Positions 26,196 through 35,129 of a DNA stretch of 64,000 nucleotides are shown here, piece by piece. This DNA is from CBDEGU01 sp965238045 (lineage in GTDB: Bacteria; Acidobacteriota; Terriglobia; Bryobacterales; UBA6623): positions 744,001 to 808,000 of the forward strand of contig CBDEGU010000012.1 of NCBI GenBank assembly GCA_965238045.1. Direction: 5' to 3'. Every line of letters starts with the position of its first letter. Position 1 is the stretch's first letter. Under the pieces are notes generated by a model. It did not search any database, was not told where the DNA came from, and saw nothing but the letters and a program-made list of their open reading frames with translations. The position numbers and the translations under genes were made by a program.

Positions 26196-28894
26196 CTAGT
26201 CCAGGAGGCGGACAATGACGTCGATCAGGCTGGCGGCCTTGAAAGGTTTCTCGATGAACAGGGGAGCGTCGGTACCGGCGAACCGGGCGCCCATGGCCTC
26301 TTCGGAATAGCCACTCATGACGATCACCTTTACGTGCGGCTGGATCTTGCGAAGTTCCGCCAGCATCTCGCGGCCATCCATGCGGGGCATGGTCAAGTCC
26401 AGCAGCACGGCGGTGATCTCATGACGACAGCTCCTAAATAGCTCGAGGCCCTGGCGTGCGTTGGCGGCGCTGAGCACTGCAAAGCCCTTACGGCGCAGGA
26501 TGCGCCCTATAAAGTTTCGCAATGCCTCCTCGTCGTCCACAATGAGAATTCGACGGGACGCGGCCGGGACCGGCGAGACGGCGGCAGCGGGATCCGCCAT
26601 TTTATGGCTTTCCGTTTCGGCGCTCGGAAGCAGCACCCGGAAGGTCGTACCGGCGCTGGGCTCGCTGACAACCGTCACGGCCCCGTCGTGACCCCGCACA
26701 ATCCCCTGCACGGCAGCAAGACCGAGTCCACGGCCTGTAAACTTTGTGCTAAAGAAGGGGTGAAAATCTTCCGTTGGGTTTCCTCGTCCATTCCGCAGCC
26801 CGTATCGGTTACCTCGAGGTATGCGTATCGGCCCGGCGCCAGCGGCTGGCGCGAGGAGGCGCCGGTCAGCTCAGAGCCGGTGATCTCGGCGGCGCCTGTC
26901 CGCCGCGTGATGAGTCCCGCATTCTCCCCAAGTGCCTCTGAAGCGTTCACGACGAGACTCATGGTGACCTGCCGGATCTGATTGGCGTCCGCCTTGACGA
27001 GCAGAGGGGTTTTGGAGAGGTCCAGTTTGAGGGCGACCTTCTTCGAAATCGCACTCTCAAGCAGGGGCACGACTTCCGATACGCAACGCGAAAGATCGAG
27101 CGTCTTAACGAGAAAACCCCCTTTTTCGGAATACGCCAGCATCTGTTTCGTGAGATCGGCCGCGCGCTGGGCGGCGTGGGCGATGGCGCTGAGGTTCTCC
27201 ATCAAAGGGGCTTCGGGCGGCAACTCAAGCTGCGCCAATTCGGCGTTGCCCAAGATCGCGGCAAGAAGATTATTAAAGTCGTGAGCAATTCCACCCGCCA
27301 GTGTGCCTAAACTTTCGAATTTCTGGGCCTCTTGAATCTGGAGCGTAAGTTTCCGCTTCTCGTCCTCGGCGCGGCGCTGCTCGGTGACATCAAGGAAGGT
27401 TCCAAGCATTCGGATGGGAGTGCCGGACTTATCATGCACCACCTCGGACTCGGATCGAATGATTCGTTCTTCGCCGTCGGCGCACAGGATGCGATGCTCG
27501 AGGCGATAGGGTTCCCGCCCATCGAGCGCCGCCTGAATCGCGTCCTTGACACGAGTTTCGTCCTCGGGATGAACGAACTGAGGATACCCGCGGGTGCGCT
27601 GCTGTTCTTCCGGCTTAATGCCGAGAATCCGGTCTGCCTCGGCGGAACGGGTAATTTCGTCCCGGCCGATGTCCCATTCCCAGCTTCCAAGATGAGCAAT
27701 TCTCTGGGCGTCAATGAGGCTTTTCTCGCTTTTCTGAAGAGCTTCTTCGGCGCGCTTGCGCTGCGTGATGTCGACACTCTGGGCGAAGAACCCCTTGACC
27801 TTGCCGTCCGGCTCGATATGCGGAACGTAGGTCATCTGGCGGTAGACCTCGTCTCCGTCCTGGTTCTTCAGGCAGATCTCAAAGCTGACACGTTCACCCG
27901 CTAGGGCTCTTTTGCTGTACGCGCGGATGTTCTTGTATGCTTGGTCGAAGGCCAGACCGGCGACTCGGAAATAATTCCTTATTCCCTTTCCAATCACTTC
28001 AGAACGCGAGATCCCGTACCAGTCTTCAAATGCCCTGCTTAGGAATCGGAAGCGCTCGTCCGCATCGACATAGCAAATCAAAACCTCCACGTTGTCGGTG
28101 ACGAGCCGAAGCTGTTCTTCGCTGTCGCGCAGTGCTTGCTCGGCCTGTTTTCTCTCGGTCACATCACGTATCGCCACGGCCGCCAACCTCTCCTGGCTTG
28201 TCTCGATGGAACTGAGACTGATCTCGGCGACGAATTCCCACCCGTCCTTCCGCAGGCCCCGGAGTTCGCTGCCCATGCTACGCCGGGAGGGGTTGGCAAA
28301 ATACTCGTTCTGCAACGCGATATGACGATCCCGATAACGGTCAGGTATCAGGATGTTCACGGCCTCTCCGAGCAGTTCGGACTTGCTGTAGCCAAAGAGC
28401 TCTTCCGTTACGGCATTTGACGAGTGGATGGTTCCGTCGTCGCGGACAAGAATCATCGCGTCGGTCGACGAATCCAGATAGAGCTGGCGCGTCTTTTCTT
28501 CGGCTTGCCTGACCTCGGTGAGATCTGTGATGAGCGCGCAAAAACCAACGACGCTCTCGTTCTGGATATTAGGAAGATAGTTGGCGCGGAAGTGCCAGGG
28601 CTCGCCGTTTTTGACGACCTGCGCCTCGAAGTTTACTGGCCGGCCCGCCAGCGCAGCTTTCACGTAGCTTCGAATCTGTTCGTAAATGGGTTTGCCGACG
28701 ACATCTTCGAGGGGCCGTCCCTCGCAGCCGCCGGGCGGCAGATCGAACCACTGCTCATAAGCCCGATTGGCGAAGCGGTACTTCTGCCCGGCATCAATGT
28801 AGGCCATCATCACCGGCATGTGGCCGGTAATCAGGCGAAAGGCTTCCTTTTCCGCAAACCGTTCCGCTGTCTTATCTTTTCCCCGTTTGCCCAT
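26196..28894 (-). pseudogene. multi-PAS hybrid histidine kinase with receiver domain, frameshifted
   Basis: Read together, the gene encodes about 900 residues from the ATG giving MGKRGKDKTAERF. It holds four PAS domains with PAC segments, a HisKA domain with the phospho-acceptor His in GGIAHDFNNLLAAIL (near residue 535), a HATPase (YLEVTDTGCGMDEET), and a C-terminal receiver (ILIVDDEEALRNF, AVLLDLTMPRMDG, MSGYSEE, IEKPF). The frame breaks after DEETQRKIF. The expected HPFFSTKFTGRGLGLAAVQG continues in another frame, so one base is missing, most simply from the A4 run at 26763-26766. As written, the kinase stops at 26675 without its G2 box, and the receiver part (26196-26711) is stranded. No transmembrane segment is seen, so it would be a cytosolic sensor. 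Confidence 0.85.
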
Positions 28895-29177
28895 GAGCGA
28901 TTTTGGGGGGCCGTCGCGCTTATCGCACGTGCGCTGTCTCGCCACCGGGAACCAGGCAGCCCTCGACGCACACCACACAGTATTTTATGGCTCTATGGTA
29001 TAGATTACGGCAGGCAAGTGCGCGCCCTGTAAATTGAGATTAAAATTAAGATAAATTTACTATTTAGACAATTTATCCCTAGCGCTGTTTTAGTGGCTCA
29101 TGACCGGAATCCATGTCAGCCCTGCTGTTTGAGGAGGTGATGAGGGAGGCTCGGAGCGTCGAATGTCCCGTCCGCCG

Positions 29178-30188
29178 TCAGGGAACGTCCCCGATCTCGA
29201 TCTCCACATGTTTGATGCGCCGGCGCTTCCAGGTGTAGGTCGCGTGGAGATTACCGTCCTTCGTTTGAATGATGGCGGGATAAGAATACTCGCCCGGAGT
29301 GGTTTCGAGATCCAAGAATCGCTTCCACGTATCGCCGCCGTTATGCGAGACGGCCAGGCTCAACGGTGTGCGGCCTTCGGTAGCGTGGTTGTAGATCAGC
29401 ACAACCCGGCCGTCGCGAAGCCCGGCGGCGTCAATTCCGGAGTTGGGATTGGGTAGCGCCGTCTCTTTCGCCGGAGACCACGTCCGGCCCCGATCGGCCG
29501 AGTCCGCGTAGCAGATCTTGCCGACCCCTCGCGACCGTACGAACATACGCAGCTTGTTTGCGGAGAGCGAGACGATCGCGGGCTGGATGATTCCGAACGG
29601 CTGGCCGGGAAGCTCAATTGGCCCATGCCTCGACCAAGTGCGGCCGTTGTCGGTGCTGCGCTCGACCCAACAAGCCCAAGACTGGTAGCTTTCCACCGAA
29701 GTGCCAGAAATGATCGTGCCGTCATCGAGAACCAGAGGCTTGTTCTTGACCGGGCCGAGCAGCCCGGCCGGCATGTGCTGGGGGGCCGACCAGGTCCGGC
29801 CTTCGTCGCTCGAAGTGCGAAAGCCCGCAGTCCACTCGCGCGGGCTGGCGCCGAATTTGTAATAGAAGCGCAGCATCCCATCCGCCGCGCGAAAGAGAAC
29901 TGGATTCCAGCACGGCGTGTTGGGCTCGCGGACTAGTTCGAGGGGAGCGCTCCAGGGCTGGTCCGGTTCGCGCCGGGAGGTCCAGATGGCGACATCGTTG
30001 TGGCCCTCGCGCGAACCTCCAAACCAGGCCGAGATGAGGCCGCCTGTCTTGGTCTCAACCAGCGTCGAAGCGTGACACTGCGCGAAGGGCGCGGCCACGA
30101 AGATGAACTCCGAGCGCAGGGGGGCAGCCGAGCCGTGTGGCAGGCAGATGGCAAAGCTGACAACAAGAATAATCAGCTTTGTTATCAA
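29178..30188 (-). CDS. exported sialidase-like (BNR/Asp-box) protein
   Basis: 336 residues. A signal peptide (ITKLIILVVSFAICLPHG) follows a TTG start that overlaps the aldolase stop (TTGA). Four Asp boxes of the beta-propeller are visible at residues 126-134 (SSDEGRTWS), 178-186 (STDNGRTWS), 230-238 (SADRGRTWS) and 281-289 (SHNGGDTWK). An ISAWFGGSREGHND segment near residues 52-65 is typical of the BNR_2 exo-alpha-sialidase/rhamnosidase-like group. An RIP arginine motif is not obvious, so true sialidase activity is uncertain. It should act in the periplasm or outside the cell on glycans. Confidence 0.82.
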   Translation of the reverse strand: MITKLIILVVSFAICLPHGSAAPLRSEFIFVAAPFAQCHASTLVETKTGGLISAWFGGSREGHNDVAIWTSRREPDQPWSAPLELVREPNTPCWNPVLFRAADGMLRFYYKFGASPREWTAGFRTSSDEGRTWSAPQHMPAGLLGPVKNKPLVLDDGTIISGTSVESYQSWACWVERSTDNGRTWSRHGPIELPGQPFGIIQPAIVSLSANKLRMFVRSRGVGKICYADSADRGRTWSPAKETALPNPNSGIDAAGLRDGRVVLIYNHATEGRTPLSLAVSHNGGDTWKRFLDLETTPGEYSYPAIIQTKDGNLHATYTWKRRRIKHVEIEIGDVP

Positions 30189-31147
30189 CCGATTAACCCT
30201 GCTCCTCTGAACTTTTGACTGAGACTCAGTTTCTGGGCCGTCGTTAGCTCGGTGAGCGGGGCCCGCAGGTGCATCTTCGCTACGTCCATACGGGAGAGAA
30301 CATACTTCATGGCGGGGATCACCGGGAGGTCTTTGAGCATCGACACGAGCTGATTGAGCTTCTGCTGGGGCACGGACGTGTCAGCGCCGCTACGGTGGGC
30401 GTCGAAAATCGACAGTGTTTCGACCGGAAACAGATTGCCGTTTCCGGTCAACGCTCCGGCTCCGCCTTGCTTGAGAACGCCTTCGATAAGAGCGGACGCT
30501 CCGGTATAGATGCTGAGATCGGGAAACTCCCGAATATAAGCGGCTGTCCATTCGGCCTTGCCCCAGGAATCCTTGATGCCCAACAGGTTCGGATGCCCGG
30601 AAAGCCGCCGGACAAGCTCAATCGAGATCGAGACCGCGCTGACCTGCGGGATATTGTAGAGCAGCACCGGAATTTGAGAAGTTTCGAGCACGGGCTCGAA
30701 AAACCGCATCAGACCATCGACGCTCGGGTTCTTGTAATAATAGGGCGGCACAACCAGTGCCACTTCCGCGCCGGCCCCCTGCGCGTGACGCAGTAAATCG
30801 AGCGTATCGGGCAGACTGGACGCGCCGACGTGGCACAGGGCTCGCATGTTTCCCTTATGCCGAAGATAGGTCTGGAGTGCAAATTTGCGCTCCAGGGTGG
30901 TGAAGGAAGCAAACTCGCCGGTGGAGCCGTTGACGAGAATGCTCTCGATGCCGGTTTCTCTGAGATACCCCAGGTAATCAATCACCATGGGGGCGTCAAT
31001 CTGGCCGTGCCGGTCGAGCGCGGCGAGCGCGGCGATGATCAGTTCCGCCGTGCCGGTGGCGTCTCCACCCTGAGTGGCAGTCTGGGACCTGCCGGGGCCG
31101 GCGACCAGGGACGCCGCCGCCGCTCCTACAAAAATCCTTCGAAGCAT
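30185..31147 (-). CDS. DapA/NanA-family aldolase with signal peptide
   Basis: 320 residues. The class I aldolase of the dihydrodipicolinate-synthase/N-acetylneuraminate-lyase superfamily is clear: NGSTGEF (73-79), YNIP with Tyr164, and GIKDS with Schiff-base Lys192. The N-terminus MLRRIFVGAAAASLVAGPGR looks like an export signal, odd for this normally cytosolic family. Its stop overlaps the start of the sialidase-like gene, so the two are co-translated. By context it may cleave a keto-acid sugar released by that enzyme; by family alone the substrate could be any 2-oxo acid. Confidence 0.83.
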   Translation of the reverse strand: MLRRIFVGAAAASLVAGPGRSQTATQGGDATGTAELIIAALAALDRHGQIDAPMVIDYLGYLRETGIESILVNGSTGEFASFTTLERKFALQTYLRHKGNMRALCHVGASSLPDTLDLLRHAQGAGAEVALVVPPYYYKNPSVDGLMRFFEPVLETSQIPVLLYNIPQVSAVSISIELVRRLSGHPNLLGIKDSWGKAEWTAAYIREFPDLSIYTGASALIEGVLKQGGAGALTGNGNLFPVETLSIFDAHRSGADTSVPQQKLNQLVSMLKDLPVIPAMKYVLSRMDVAKMHLRAPLTELTTAQKLSLSQKFRGAGLIG

Positions 31148-31413
31148 GTTCTTCTACCTCACTAGAGTTCTTCCGCACCATTCTAACATCGGAGGCCGGC
31201 GGCTCTTGCTCAACGGATCTCCTGGGCGCCCGCCATCGGGACCTGGCCAGGCCGAACCGATGCACCAGCGGAGGACAGAAACTTGAGGACGATGGTCCCT
31301 TTCCGCGGGGGCCGGAAGGGCCCGGATTCTTGTTGCCCCACCCCCGCTGGCCACTGTAGGATGGGCGTGACGGCTGCCTAGGCGCCCGAGTTGCCAAGAG
31401 GAGGGGTCGATCC

Positions 31414-31761
31414 ATGGACGAGGAAGCGCGGTGGTGGTTGTGCTCCCATCTTATGGAGATGAGCTCGAGCGATGGGACCGTCCAGACCGACACGGTTCTG
31501 TTGGAAGAAATCCATGCCGCCGGAGCGCGCATCGCGGTGCCGGGTGCGCTTCCCGAGGGTGCCCTCGTCATTCTCAAAAGCGGCGGCATGGAGATCTCTT
31601 GTCAAGTGAGAGAGTGCGAGTTGCACGAGACGGGCTTCCGGCTGGATTTGAAATTCATGAAGGGATTTGTTTGGACGCCGACGCTGTGGAGACCCGATCA
31701 CCTCTACCAGCCCAAGAAGGCTGTTCTCGTCAAAACGAAGAAGGCGGCCGGTTTGAACTGA
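31414..31761 (+). CDS. PilZ-like domain protein
   Basis: 115 residues from the ATG at 31414, behind AGAGGAGGGG. The segment VLLEEIHAAGARIAVPGALP, followed by GALVILKSG, ISCQVRECELHETGF and LDLKFM, has the six-strand layout of the PilZ barrel. The RxxxR and D/NxSxxG c-di-GMP ligand motifs are not conserved, so it is likely a non-binding PilZ variant of the type common in Acidobacteriota. It may share a transcript with the methyltransferase 70 bp downstream. The intergenic gap 31148-31413 before it shows no other feature. Confidence 0.6.
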   Translation: MDEEARWWLCSHLMEMSSSDGTVQTDTVLLEEIHAAGARIAVPGALPEGALVILKSGGMEISCQVRECELHETGFRLDLKFMKGFVWTPTLWRPDHLYQPKKAVLVKTKKAAGLN

Positions 31762-31830
31762 AGCAGGCCCGCCGGGACCAGGGATCGGCTTGCGCCCCAA
31801 CTGGTGCGCGGCCTTGAGCCGACAAAACGC

Positions 31831-32691
31831 ATGAGAGGTCTTCTCGCAACGAGGAACCAAGAGGCCGCCGGGCGAGTGGCGGCATGGATCTTGTTGCTTG
31901 TGGCGGCGGCGGTTGGCGCGGCGCTTTTTCTGGGGCTCCGCGCCGGACCCGGCGGCGACCCCGAGGGCGAGGTTCGGCAACTGGCGGAACGGATGAAACT
32001 TCGTCCCGGTATGACGGTGGCGGAGATCGGCGCCGGCAGGGGAGAGATGACGGTCGCGATGGCGACATTGCTGGGGCCCGCGAGCCGGTTCTATTCCACG
32101 GATCTGGACCCCAGCCGCGTTGAGACCATTCGGGAAGCCGTCGATGAGGCGGGATTGAAGAACGTCATTGTTCTCGAAGGCCATAACACGCAGACGAATT
32201 TACCCCCTGGCTGTTGCGAGGCGATCTTCCTGTCGAAGGTCTATCACCATTTCATCGACCCGGACCGCATGAACGCTTCCATTGCCGAGGCTCTTCAGCC
32301 CGGCGGATGGCTGGCGATTATTGATTTCGAACCGAGTGTCTGGAGATTCTGGCTGATGAGGCCTTCGGGCGTGCCGGAAAACCGCGGCGGGCACGGGATG
32401 CCGAAGGCCTTGCTCCGCGAAGAACTCGAGCGGGCGGGATTCGTTCTCGATCAAGAGATCGATCCGTGGCGGGCCGGTTCGCGGCGGCGGCGTTACGGCA
32501 TTATTGCCCGCAAGCCGGCCGCGGCCGCGCCAACCGATCTACCGCAGGTGCATCACGACCATCTTGTATTCGGTCATCTCCTCGACGGCGTATTTCGGAC
32601 CCTCTTTTCCGAAACCACTGTCCTTGAGTCCGCCGTAGGGCATGTGGTCGACCCGCCATTGCGGTCCCCAGTTGATGTGTATGTTGCCTGA
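31831..32691 (+). CDS. membrane-anchored SAM methyltransferase with C-terminal readthrough
   Basis: 286 residues from the ATG at 31831; an in-frame GTG at 31804 is an alternative. One N-terminal membrane helix (WILLLVAAAVGAALFLGL) precedes a class I methyltransferase core: MTVAEIGAGRGEMTVAM (motif I), FYSTDLDPSRV, an AIFLSKVYHHFIDPDR post-I segment, and GGWLAIIDFEPS. The natural end of the fold is near RRRYGIIARKP. Another 50 residues follow that lie antisense to the last 153 bp of the aldehyde dehydrogenase and look non-native, so the original stop has probably been lost. The target is unknown. Confidence 0.75.
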   Translation: MRGLLATRNQEAAGRVAAWILLLVAAAVGAALFLGLRAGPGGDPEGEVRQLAERMKLRPGMTVAEIGAGRGEMTVAMATLLGPASRFYSTDLDPSRVETIREAVDEAGLKNVIVLEGHNTQTNLPPGCCEAIFLSKVYHHFIDPDRMNASIAEALQPGGWLAIIDFEPSVWRFWLMRPSGVPENRGGHGMPKALLREELERAGFVLDQEIDPWRAGSRRRRYGIIARKPAAAAPTDLPQVHHDHLVFGHLLDGVFRTLFSETTVLESAVGHVVDPPLRSPVDVYVA

Positions 32692-33954
32692 ATCAACCTC
32701 GCGGGCAAACTTCATGGCATTATCGAGATTCTCGGTAAAGATGGCGGCCGAGAGACCGTAGGTGGAGTCGTTGGCCATCTCGATGGCCTGGTCGATGGAC
32801 TCGACCGCGGTGAAGCAGACGGCGGGGCCGAAAAGTTCATCGCGGCTGATCCGCATATCGGGGGCCACATCGGCGAGGATGGTGGGAGCATAGATGGCCC
32901 CGTCTCGTTCCCCGCCGGTAACCATGCGCGCGCCGGCCACGCGGGCCTCGTCGACCCACTCACCCACGCGGATGGCATCCGATTCCCGCACCATGGGGCC
33001 GACCTTGGTCGCCGCGTCGAGCGGGTTGCCGGTCGCGAGAGCCTTGACTTTGGGTGTCACGGCGTCAAGCAAGTCGGCGTAAATCGAGCTGTGCGCCAGC
33101 ACGCGCTGAGCGCTGATGCAGACTTGTCCGGCGTTGGCGAAGCCGGTGGCGGCGATGGCTCCGGCGGCTTTCTCCAAATCGGCGTCGGGCAAGACGATCA
33201 GCGGAGCGTTGCTGCCAAGTTCCATGGTGACCTTTTTGAGTCCGGCGGCGCGGCAGATTCTCTCACCGACATCGCGGCTGCCGGTGAAGCTGATCTTGCG
33301 AATGCGCCGGTCGCCGGTGAGCAGGTCGCCGATATCCGAGCCCGAGCCGGTAAGGACTTGAATGCCTTCGGGCGGGACCCCGGCTTCGAGCAGAATACGC
33401 CCCAGCTTCAGAGCCGTCAGCGGCGTGTCCGAAGCAGGTTTCACGATCACGCTATTGCCCGCGGCCAGCGCCGGTCCGACTTTGTGGGCAACGAGGTTCA
33501 GAGGAAAGTTGAACGGCGTGATGGCCAGGACCACGCCGCAGGGCACGCGCAGTGTAAACCCCAGCCGGTTTCCCACTCCCTGGGCGCCGTCGAGCGGCAC
33601 GACTTCCGAGCCCAGGCGTTTGGCCTCTTCGGCCGAGCCGATCATGGTTTCCGCCGCCCGCTGGACCTCTCCTCGCGCCTCGGCGAGGATCTTGCCTTCC
33701 TCGAGCGTGATCGTCTCCGCCAGATCATCGGCTTGCTCCCGCATCAGAGCCGCGGCCTTCATGAGGAATTGGTAGCGGTCATAGCCGGGAATCTTGCGCA
33801 TCACTCGCGCGCCCTCCGCGGCATAGGCCACGGCGCGTTCGATGTCCCCGGCCGAAGCACGCGGAACCGTCCCCACTTCCGTGTGATCGAAAGGATTCCT
33901 GACCGGCATCGAGCCGGAGCCGGCGATCCAGTCACCGGCGACGAGCATTTTCAT
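32539..33954 (-). CDS. NAD(P)-dependent aldehyde dehydrogenase
   Basis: 471 residues, full length. It oxidises an aldehyde to the acid. Conserved sites: TPFNFPLNLVAHKVGPALAAG and IVKPASDTPL for cofactor binding, KISFTGSRDVG, TMELGSNAPL with the general-base Glu, and ANAGQVCISAQR with the nucleophilic Cys. The C-terminal MPYGGLKDSGFGKEGPKYAV is typical of the lactaldehyde/succinate-semialdehyde/non-phosphorylating GAPDH groups. The exact substrate is open. It is convergent with the methyltransferase, which it overlaps antisense by 153 bp. The gap 33955-34218 upstream holds no recognised gene. Confidence 0.93.
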   Translation of the reverse strand: MKMLVAGDWIAGSGSMPVRNPFDHTEVGTVPRASAGDIERAVAYAAEGARVMRKIPGYDRYQFLMKAAALMREQADDLAETITLEEGKILAEARGEVQRAAETMIGSAEEAKRLGSEVVPLDGAQGVGNRLGFTLRVPCGVVLAITPFNFPLNLVAHKVGPALAAGNSVIVKPASDTPLTALKLGRILLEAGVPPEGIQVLTGSGSDIGDLLTGDRRIRKISFTGSRDVGERICRAAGLKKVTMELGSNAPLIVLPDADLEKAAGAIAATGFANAGQVCISAQRVLAHSSIYADLLDAVTPKVKALATGNPLDAATKVGPMVRESDAIRVGEWVDEARVAGARMVTGGERDGAIYAPTILADVAPDMRISRDELFGPAVCFTAVESIDQAIEMANDSTYGLSAAIFTENLDNAMKFAREVDSGNIHINWGPQWRVDHMPYGGLKDSGFGKEGPKYAVEEMTEYKMVVMHLR

Positions 33955-34218
33955 GTCTCACTCCCTCCCTGAACGCGTTTCCAGCGATCGACAAGTGATA
34001 GACGACGATGCCGCGCGCAGCAGGGGCTGATTCGATACCGAAATCCAACCGCGAAGGACGAACCGGCTCGCGCTATCGGAATATCTTACTGTACTACCCA
34101 GCGACGACGCGGGACGACGCGGCCAGATGTGCGCGAACATCGGTTGTCCCCGGTGGAGAGTATGATTCGGGCGGAGCGATTTCGGGTGAGAAAGACAAAA
34201 CCCACTGATATACTCTTT

Positions 34219-35117
34219 GATGGGTATTCACTTGACTCAGGTGACCACAAGATGTAGGATCTTGGGAAATGGAAGATTATCCGCGGAATCTGGCCGAGTG
34301 CGGGCATCAAGCTTCGGCCACGGCAGGCACAATATTTCAAGACACCCGCAAACCGCTCCAGAGCTGGTTTCGAGCCATGTGGTGGCTCACCAGCCAGAAG
34401 AACGGGGCCAGCGCACTGGGATTGCAACGAGCGTTGGGCCTGGGCAGCTACAAGACGGCCTGGACTTGGTTGCACAAGCTCCGGCGCGCTATGGTACGGC
34501 CCGGACGCGACCGGCTCAGCGGGCGCGTTGAGGTTGACGAGACCTACTTAGGAGCCCTGGAGGAGGGCGTGCGGGGCCGCCAAACCGACGCGAAAGCGCT
34601 GATTGCAGTAGCGGCCGAGGAAGATGGCGCAGGCATCGGACGAATTCGGATGCGCACGATTCCGAACGCCTCCGGGGACAGCTTGATGGCCTTCGTTGGC
34701 GAGTCGGTCGAACCCGGCAGCGTGGTCCACACCGACGGTTGGCTGGGTTACGGGCCACTCGAAAGCGACGGCTATCGCCACGAGGTGAGCTACCTGGACG
34801 GGCAACCGGCGCGGGCCTCGGAACTGCTCCCCCGCGTTCATCGCGTGGTGTCGTTGCTGAAGCGCTGGATACTGGGTACGCATCAAGGAGCCGTCAGCCA
34901 CGAGCATCTCGACTCCTACCTCGACGAATTCACCTTCCGCTTCAACCGCCGCAAGTCCAGAAGTCGAGGCAAGCTCTTCTACCGCCTGGTGCAGCAGGCC
35001 GTCGCCGTCCAACCGGTGCCCTACAAGTCGCTGGTCGGAGGCACCGCAACACATGCTACGGACAACCACAACATGTAGGGGCTATTTCAAAATACCTGAG
35101 TCAAGTGAATACCCATC
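34219..35117 (+). mobile_element. IS1595/ISXO2-type insertion sequence, copy 2, internally deleted
   Basis: 899 bp, exactly 138 bp shorter than copy 1. Both ends are present (GATGGGTATTCACTTGACTC and its inverse), and perfect 8-bp target duplications TACTCTTT flank it (34211-34218 and 35118-35125). It is oriented opposite to copy 1. Several substitutions separate the two copies, so they did not arise by a very recent event. It sits five bases upstream (after the duplication) of the start codon of the PQQ-propeller gene. Confidence 0.95.
34269..35078 (+). pseudogene. IS1595-family transposase lacking the zinc ribbon
   Basis: 269 residues. It starts MEDYPRNLAE and jumps directly to CGHQASATAG. 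The 46 missing residues are the helix and the first CxxC pair and spacer of the N-terminal zinc ribbon; the frame is kept. The DDE core (VEVDETYLGA, VVHTDGWLGYGPL, YLDEFTFRFNRR) remains. Without the ribbon, binding of the ends is doubtful, so the copy probably depends on an intact transposase such as copy 1. Confidence 0.9.
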
Positions 35118-35129
35118 TACTCTTTTTTT

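Noticed and set aside
31310..31360. GC hairpin and GGCCACTG, considered as a cobalamin riboswitch part
   Set aside because: The other conserved elements of that riboswitch are absent and the downstream PilZ-like gene does not fit.
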